From positions 1 through 25,171 of the IMG/VR virus record IMGVR_UViG_3300035126_000873: a DNA stretch of 25,171 nt. The stretch is one strand, 5' to 3'. A model generated the notes under the pieces. It had not been told where the DNA came from. It saw only the letters and a program-made list of their open reading frames with translations, and did not search any database. Position numbers and translations under genes: made by a program. This document shows, one piece after another, positions 21,413 to 25,171 of the stretch (positions are counted from its first letter, which is position 1; each line of letters begins with the position of its first letter). This DNA is from a virus.

Positions 21413-22144
21413 ATGCATTATTTAACAAGCAAGGTAGCGACCTCATCGCTATACCAAACTCTATTCGATGATGGCTACGTTGTTTGGACTCCCCTCCCCT
21501 GGTCAGAGTACAAAAAGCTCCGTGAAGCGCGCCTCATAAGAGGCGCCGACATCGACATCGACCTAGAAGAATTCGTATACAACAAGTGCGTCATCTTCTC
21601 TTCTTATGACGAAGAGCCCCCTCCAGAATTAGACATCGAAGATAAGATGCTATTCGTGGAAGACTGCCGGCTGGATCAACCAGCCGGCGTCGTCTCTACG
21701 GTAGTAAAGGCTATCTTATATTTCTCAGGCGCCCTCAAGGCCGACACAATTATCCAACAGCTTGACTCTCAGCGTGGTGCCATAGACAACATAGAGGACC
21801 AACTGACAGTGGCCATCTGTAGAGCCTTCCCATCTTACACTCCCGAGGATATTGAGAAGATGGAATGGCAGACAGTGCTCAAAAGAGCAGCTCAAGCAGA
21901 AGCTACATTGATGGGCAGGGTAATCGAGCCACCATTCAGAATAGTTACTGAAGAGGATATCGAGAAAGAGAAGAGGAAGCACAAGATCGATATCCAGAAA
22001 GAGATTAAGGATATGAGTAGAGAATGGAATGATATCCAAGATCCAAGACAGCTCGAAAGAGAGATCGACACAATGAGAAGGGAGAAGCAACAACAGCAGT
22101 CTCAGCTACGTGAAGAATTCTTTAGACAAAAGGGAATGAGATAA
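21413..22144 (+). CDS. Putative tail assembly chaperone 2
   Basis: 243 residues. The N-terminal part (YVVWTPLPWSEYKKLREARL, EEFVYNKCVIFSSYDEE) and the middle (PAGVVSTVVKAILYFSGAL; AICRAFPSYTPEDIEKMEWQ; RAAQAEATLMGRV) resemble chaperone-type proteins encoded upstream of phage tape measures. The C-terminus is a long charged coiled coil (QLEREIDTMRREKQQQQSQL). It may be a partner of the similar-looking gene at 20118. Whether it is a true chaperone or a baseplate-associated protein is not settled by the sequence. A leader hairpin covers its weak ribosome binding site. Confidence 0.45.
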   Translation: MHYLTSKVATSSLYQTLFDDGYVVWTPLPWSEYKKLREARLIRGADIDIDLEEFVYNKCVIFSSYDEEPPPELDIEDKMLFVEDCRLDQPAGVVSTVVKAILYFSGALKADTIIQQLDSQRGAIDNIEDQLTVAICRAFPSYTPEDIEKMEWQTVLKRAAQAEATLMGRVIEPPFRIVTEEDIEKEKRKHKIDIQKEIKDMSREWNDIQDPRQLEREIDTMRREKQQQQSQLREEFFRQKGMR

Positions 22145-25100
22145 ATGGCCACAAACACACCCATCCAAGGGATAGATAGACGTCCATTCATCGAGGTAAC
22201 CGGCCACGAGCAAGCCGATTACAATAGATGGACAAACGCACTTAAGTATGCTGCGTTTGGTTCTATTGCCATTGTGGGTGTACGGTGGGCCTCAACTACT
22301 ATAAAAATCCAAGTAGATCCTAATAAATTCAAATACTTATCTGGAGGCCTAGACAAGGTTGGCCAGACACCTTGGTACGAAGTTCGGGGAAAAACAAAGC
22401 TCGCGAATGGGAAGATAGAGGCAACCGTAGGTGATTTCCTTCTCGAGGGGACTAAGTATTTCGAGGAATTATTTGGGGGCATCCCAAGAACATTCGGCCT
22501 CTATGGTGCGCTAGGCAGACAGACCTTTACAAATGCAAACTCGAGGCTACACATCCCTGCCTCTGCTCTGGAGGGGGCTCAAAGCCATTATGAGGCGCTA
22601 ATAGGAAGGAGTCTCTTCCCCGAAGAGGAGCTGCACGGATTCCAGGTAGCTCCATTCTCGGAAGCAGACCTCGAAGAATACGTTCGCTCCAAGGCTGCCC
22701 GCGAGTCATTAACTCTATCAAATCAAGAGATTAAGAGTGAAGTAGCCAAACTGGTAGAAGGTGGTATCGCCTCACCAGGCAAGGCCCCTGGTCTCTTTAG
22801 TCTAGACGAACATGGAGCCATCAAGGAACTTGTATCTCCTGATGTAAGGATTGGTGTCCGACGTTGGGATATGGGAGGGCCAATTGATCCGGCGACAGGA
22901 CACTCCAAGTACCAACAGGTAATCCGTGATATGGACACATTGTCTGAGACGATGGGCGCAAGACCCATTAGTCACACAAATGAATTTCCATACATGGTCT
23001 ACAAGACTCCAGAGTCGACAAAGTTAACAGGAACAACTCGAGAACTAGTCGAAACCTTCATAGATCCTAAGCTGGTAGAGAAGGGCGCAGATTCTGTCAT
23101 GGGGCCCAAGGCTAGGGCCGTAATGCAAGAGGGCGAAGTCTTTACGAAGAAGATGAGTGAACGCTATCTTCGAATGTTAGATCAGCCACTTGAGGCCATC
23201 GAAGACCTCGTTGGTAAACAGGATCTATTCGCTGGAGTCCGCAAGACAAAGAGCTATGCCTTCTTAAAGAACCTATTCGGGACTGGTGGAGACTACAGCG
23301 GTTCGACAATGGACCTCTGGGGTAGACATGCAAAGCGGATTATCCCACTCGCGCTAGGGCTCACGGCGGCCTACGAGTTAGGCAGTCGAGTGACAGAACT
23401 TGTCTCTGACAAATCTCTAGCTCAGGTCGGTGGTGCAGCAGTTGGCGCGACCCAGAGAATCTATGCGAGCATCTCGGATAAGCTGGGCCTCACAAGTCTC
23501 AACAAGGCCCAAGAGAGAGAAGCCGAGGGATCTCATAGACTACTCGGAGTGCTAGCCTTCCCCTTTGCAGGAGCTGTGACTGGGGCGACTATAGCTTCCA
23601 TAACTAATCCTATTGCTGCTGAGGCGGGCAAAACCGGATGGCTTGCCGCGAGAGAAGAAGTCCACCAGCTGCCAGATGCCATGGGGGCACTCAAGAGGGA
23701 TCTCCCTATAGTCGGCGACTTAAGCAAGCCTATGACTAGAGGGAGAAAGTTTGGCATCATCGGTGCTGCTATCGGTGGAGCCATGAGCTTGCCATTCCTC
23801 CTCGGAGCACTTGGCTCTAACAAAGACTACGATGAAGTTGTCGCAGAACAACGAGGAGAAACAGAAGTAGCTGTCCGCAAGGGTGCCTTCTGGGAAATGG
23901 GCAGAACAGATATCGAAGGGGAGCAGACGCAGTATTACCGCCCAAACTGGTACGCTCGTCTAATGGATTCCCCTGCCGACGAACTTCAGTTCGGAGATTA
24001 CGCAGACAAACCATTCAGCAGAATGATTAAAAGCGTTATCGATCCGTACTGGAGAGAGAAAGAACTCTACTACGAACGTCCATATCCTATCACAGGACCA
24101 GACACAAGTGGCTTCGGTCCACTCGGCACTCTCTGGGGTATGACTATTGGACGAGTTCTCAAGCCGCCCAAGGTCATGCATGAGGATGAGGTATCTCCAG
24201 GAGGAAGAGAAGGAGTTTCTGCTGGCGAAGTAGTACTTTTTGGAAAGAACGTATCTGAGGCCCCTAGCGAGGCATTAGGCGGCCTTGGTCCGCCCGCCGC
24301 TGCATCACCCTACGACCAGTCCTTCTTGGCTGGGGAAATGGCATATAAGGCCACGGAAGCATCAGGTTTACCTGGCTTCATCTTCTCTGCTGTAAAGAAG
24401 GCCGTGACGGGGAGCAGCGACTTCGGTGTAGACCAACCAGTTCTCGCCAGCTTTGCTGACGTGGGATCAATGAGAGATCAGTTTTGGGACTCAAATATCG
24501 GTGGTGGTTTTACCACAACAGAAGCTCTTCGACGTTTCATTCCAAAGGAGCGCTTCCAGTTGGAGAAGGTAAACCCAATTCAGAACGAAATGCCATCATG
24601 GATGCCAGGTCCTGAAAATTATATCGACTTCAGCCATGGCGATCCATATCAGGCAATCCCGGAAGGTGAATACAGACTTCCAGGAAGCGGATACGAATCT
24701 AGATTTAAAGAACTTGCTGGTGTCAATCCTGAGGATTATCCAGACATTCATAAGTATAGAATCCTTGGCGACATCGCTCCATTCTCTCAGCAGTTCAAAG
24801 ATATATCCAAGAAGATAGAAGGTCTTGCGTCATCCGGCAGTCTCTCCGAGAAAGATCTAGCTCTCTACGAAGGCACCAAGGTTGAGTTGAGAGAAAGAGA
24901 ACAGAAGGTAAAGTTCAGAGAAGAGCCAGATTCTTTGATAGGGAAATATTGGGCTGGTATCACTAAAGCAGGCAGAATGAATCCAGTGGAACACCTACTG
25001 CCAATTTCTCCCGTGCATAAGTTCGCAGGTCCAGTAGACTCTATAACAGAATACGAAGACAGGAACCTGTATAGCACTAGATCGCCAAGCTGGGACAGCC

Positions 25101-25171
25101 CTATCGAGGACTTTATCAAGCCAGCATTGTACAATGCAGCTCATGCTTTTGGCTACGAAGGCATTCCAGAT
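22145..25171 (+). CDS. Long virion protein, candidate tape measure (3' partial)
   Basis: An open frame of 1009 codons from the ATG at 22145 with no stop before the window edge. AAGGGA lies upstream and the ATG directly follows the previous stop. Several strong hydrophobic segments appear (about residues 33-49, 399-415, 465-490 and 537-557), as tape measure proteins often have. LLGVLAFPFAGAVTGATIAS and IIGAAIGGAMSLPFLLGALG are examples. Further on is a Tyr/Trp/Pro-rich segment (QYYRPNWYARLMDSP, near 595-610) that I associate with very long structural proteins of some large phages, but I cannot name a family with certainty. Position after the chaperone-like genes supports tape measure; an internal virion protein is the main alternative. 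Confidence 0.5.
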   Translation, partial: MATNTPIQGIDRRPFIEVTGHEQADYNRWTNALKYAAFGSIAIVGVRWASTTIKIQVDPNKFKYLSGGLDKVGQTPWYEVRGKTKLANGKIEATVGDFLLEGTKYFEELFGGIPRTFGLYGALGRQTFTNANSRLHIPASALEGAQSHYEALIGRSLFPEEELHGFQVAPFSEADLEEYVRSKAARESLTLSNQEIKSEVAKLVEGGIASPGKAPGLFSLDEHGAIKELVSPDVRIGVRRWDMGGPIDPATGHSKYQQVIRDMDTLSETMGARPISHTNEFPYMVYKTPESTKLTGTTRELVETFIDPKLVEKGADSVMGPKARAVMQEGEVFTKKMSERYLRMLDQPLEAIEDLVGKQDLFAGVRKTKSYAFLKNLFGTGGDYSGSTMDLWGRHAKRIIPLALGLTAAYELGSRVTELVSDKSLAQVGGAAVGATQRIYASISDKLGLTSLNKAQEREAEGSHRLLGVLAFPFAGAVTGATIASITNPIAAEAGKTGWLAAREEVHQLPDAMGALKRDLPIVGDLSKPMTRGRKFGIIGAAIGGAMSLPFLLGALGSNKDYDEVVAEQRGETEVAVRKGAFWEMGRTDIEGEQTQYYRPNWYARLMDSPADELQFGDYADKPFSRMIKSVIDPYWREKELYYERPYPITGPDTSGFGPLGTLWGMTIGRVLKPPKVMHEDEVSPGGREGVSAGEVVLFGKNVSEAPSEALGGLGPPAAASPYDQSFLAGEMAYKATEASGLPGFIFSAVKKAVTGSSDFGVDQPVLASFADVGSMRDQFWDSNIGGGFTTTEALRRFIPKERFQLEKVNPIQNEMPSWMPGPENYIDFSHGDPYQAIPEGEYRLPGSGYESRFKELAGVNPEDYPDIHKYRILGDIAPFSQQFKDISKKIEGLASSGSLSEKDLALYEGTKVELREREQKVKFREEPDSLIGKYWAGITKAGRMNPVEHLLPISPVHKFAGPVDSITEYEDRNLYSTRSPSWDSPIEDFIKPALYNAAHAFGYEGIPD

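Noticed and set aside
1-25171. CRISPR array, tRNA or integration attachment site
   Set aside because: The largest gap between genes is about 120 bases, with no spaced direct repeats, no cloverleaf-like sequence and no integrase gene nearby.

Overview
The window is part of the virion-structure region of a tailed bacteriophage with a contractile tail (myovirus morphology, Caudoviricetes). All convincing genes read on the + strand, with very short gaps or 1-8 base overlaps. The order follows virion assembly: portal, prohead protease/scaffold, head protein, HK97-type major capsid, fibre and Ig-like proteins, neck proteins, contractile sheath, tube proteins, tail chaperone candidates, and a very long hydrophobic protein that runs off the end. 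There are no integrase, repressor, rRNA, tRNA or host-like metabolic genes, so the host cannot be named from this sequence. The 829-residue sheath, the gene fusions and the long 3' ORF suggest a large genome, but that is inference.

Region 1 (1-5.9 kb), head: a portal with a MuF-like C-terminus (5' truncated), a protease-scaffold fusion with a well-placed internal start for a nested scaffold, a 372-residue candidate decoration protein, and the major capsid protein followed by a three-frame stop and a strong terminator. Region 2 (5.9-12.3 kb), surface and adhesion: small Ig/IPT/SbsA-like proteins and a 577-residue fibre, broken by structured leaders, candidate promoters and a second terminator. 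Region 3 (12.3-14.3 kb), neck: three proteins that by order and sequence look like adaptor, stopper and tail terminator. Region 4 (14.3-20.1 kb), tail shaft: sheath, then three related tube-fold proteins, with a third terminator after the first tube gene and an HNH homing-type endonuclease after the third. Region 5 (20.1 kb to end): two chaperone-like proteins with small genes between them, then at least 1009 codons of a tape-measure-like or other large virion protein.

Most worth a second look: (a) the HNH gene ends with a diverged copy of the last nine codons of the tube-like gene before it; (b) an SbsA-type Ig fold appears split between two genes that lie two genes apart; (c) three tube-fold paralogues stand in tandem; (d) hairpins or terminators at three junctions have candidate promoters placed so that promoter-born transcripts would lack the 5' arm; (e) the nested scaffold start, and a Cys/His cluster inside the protease.
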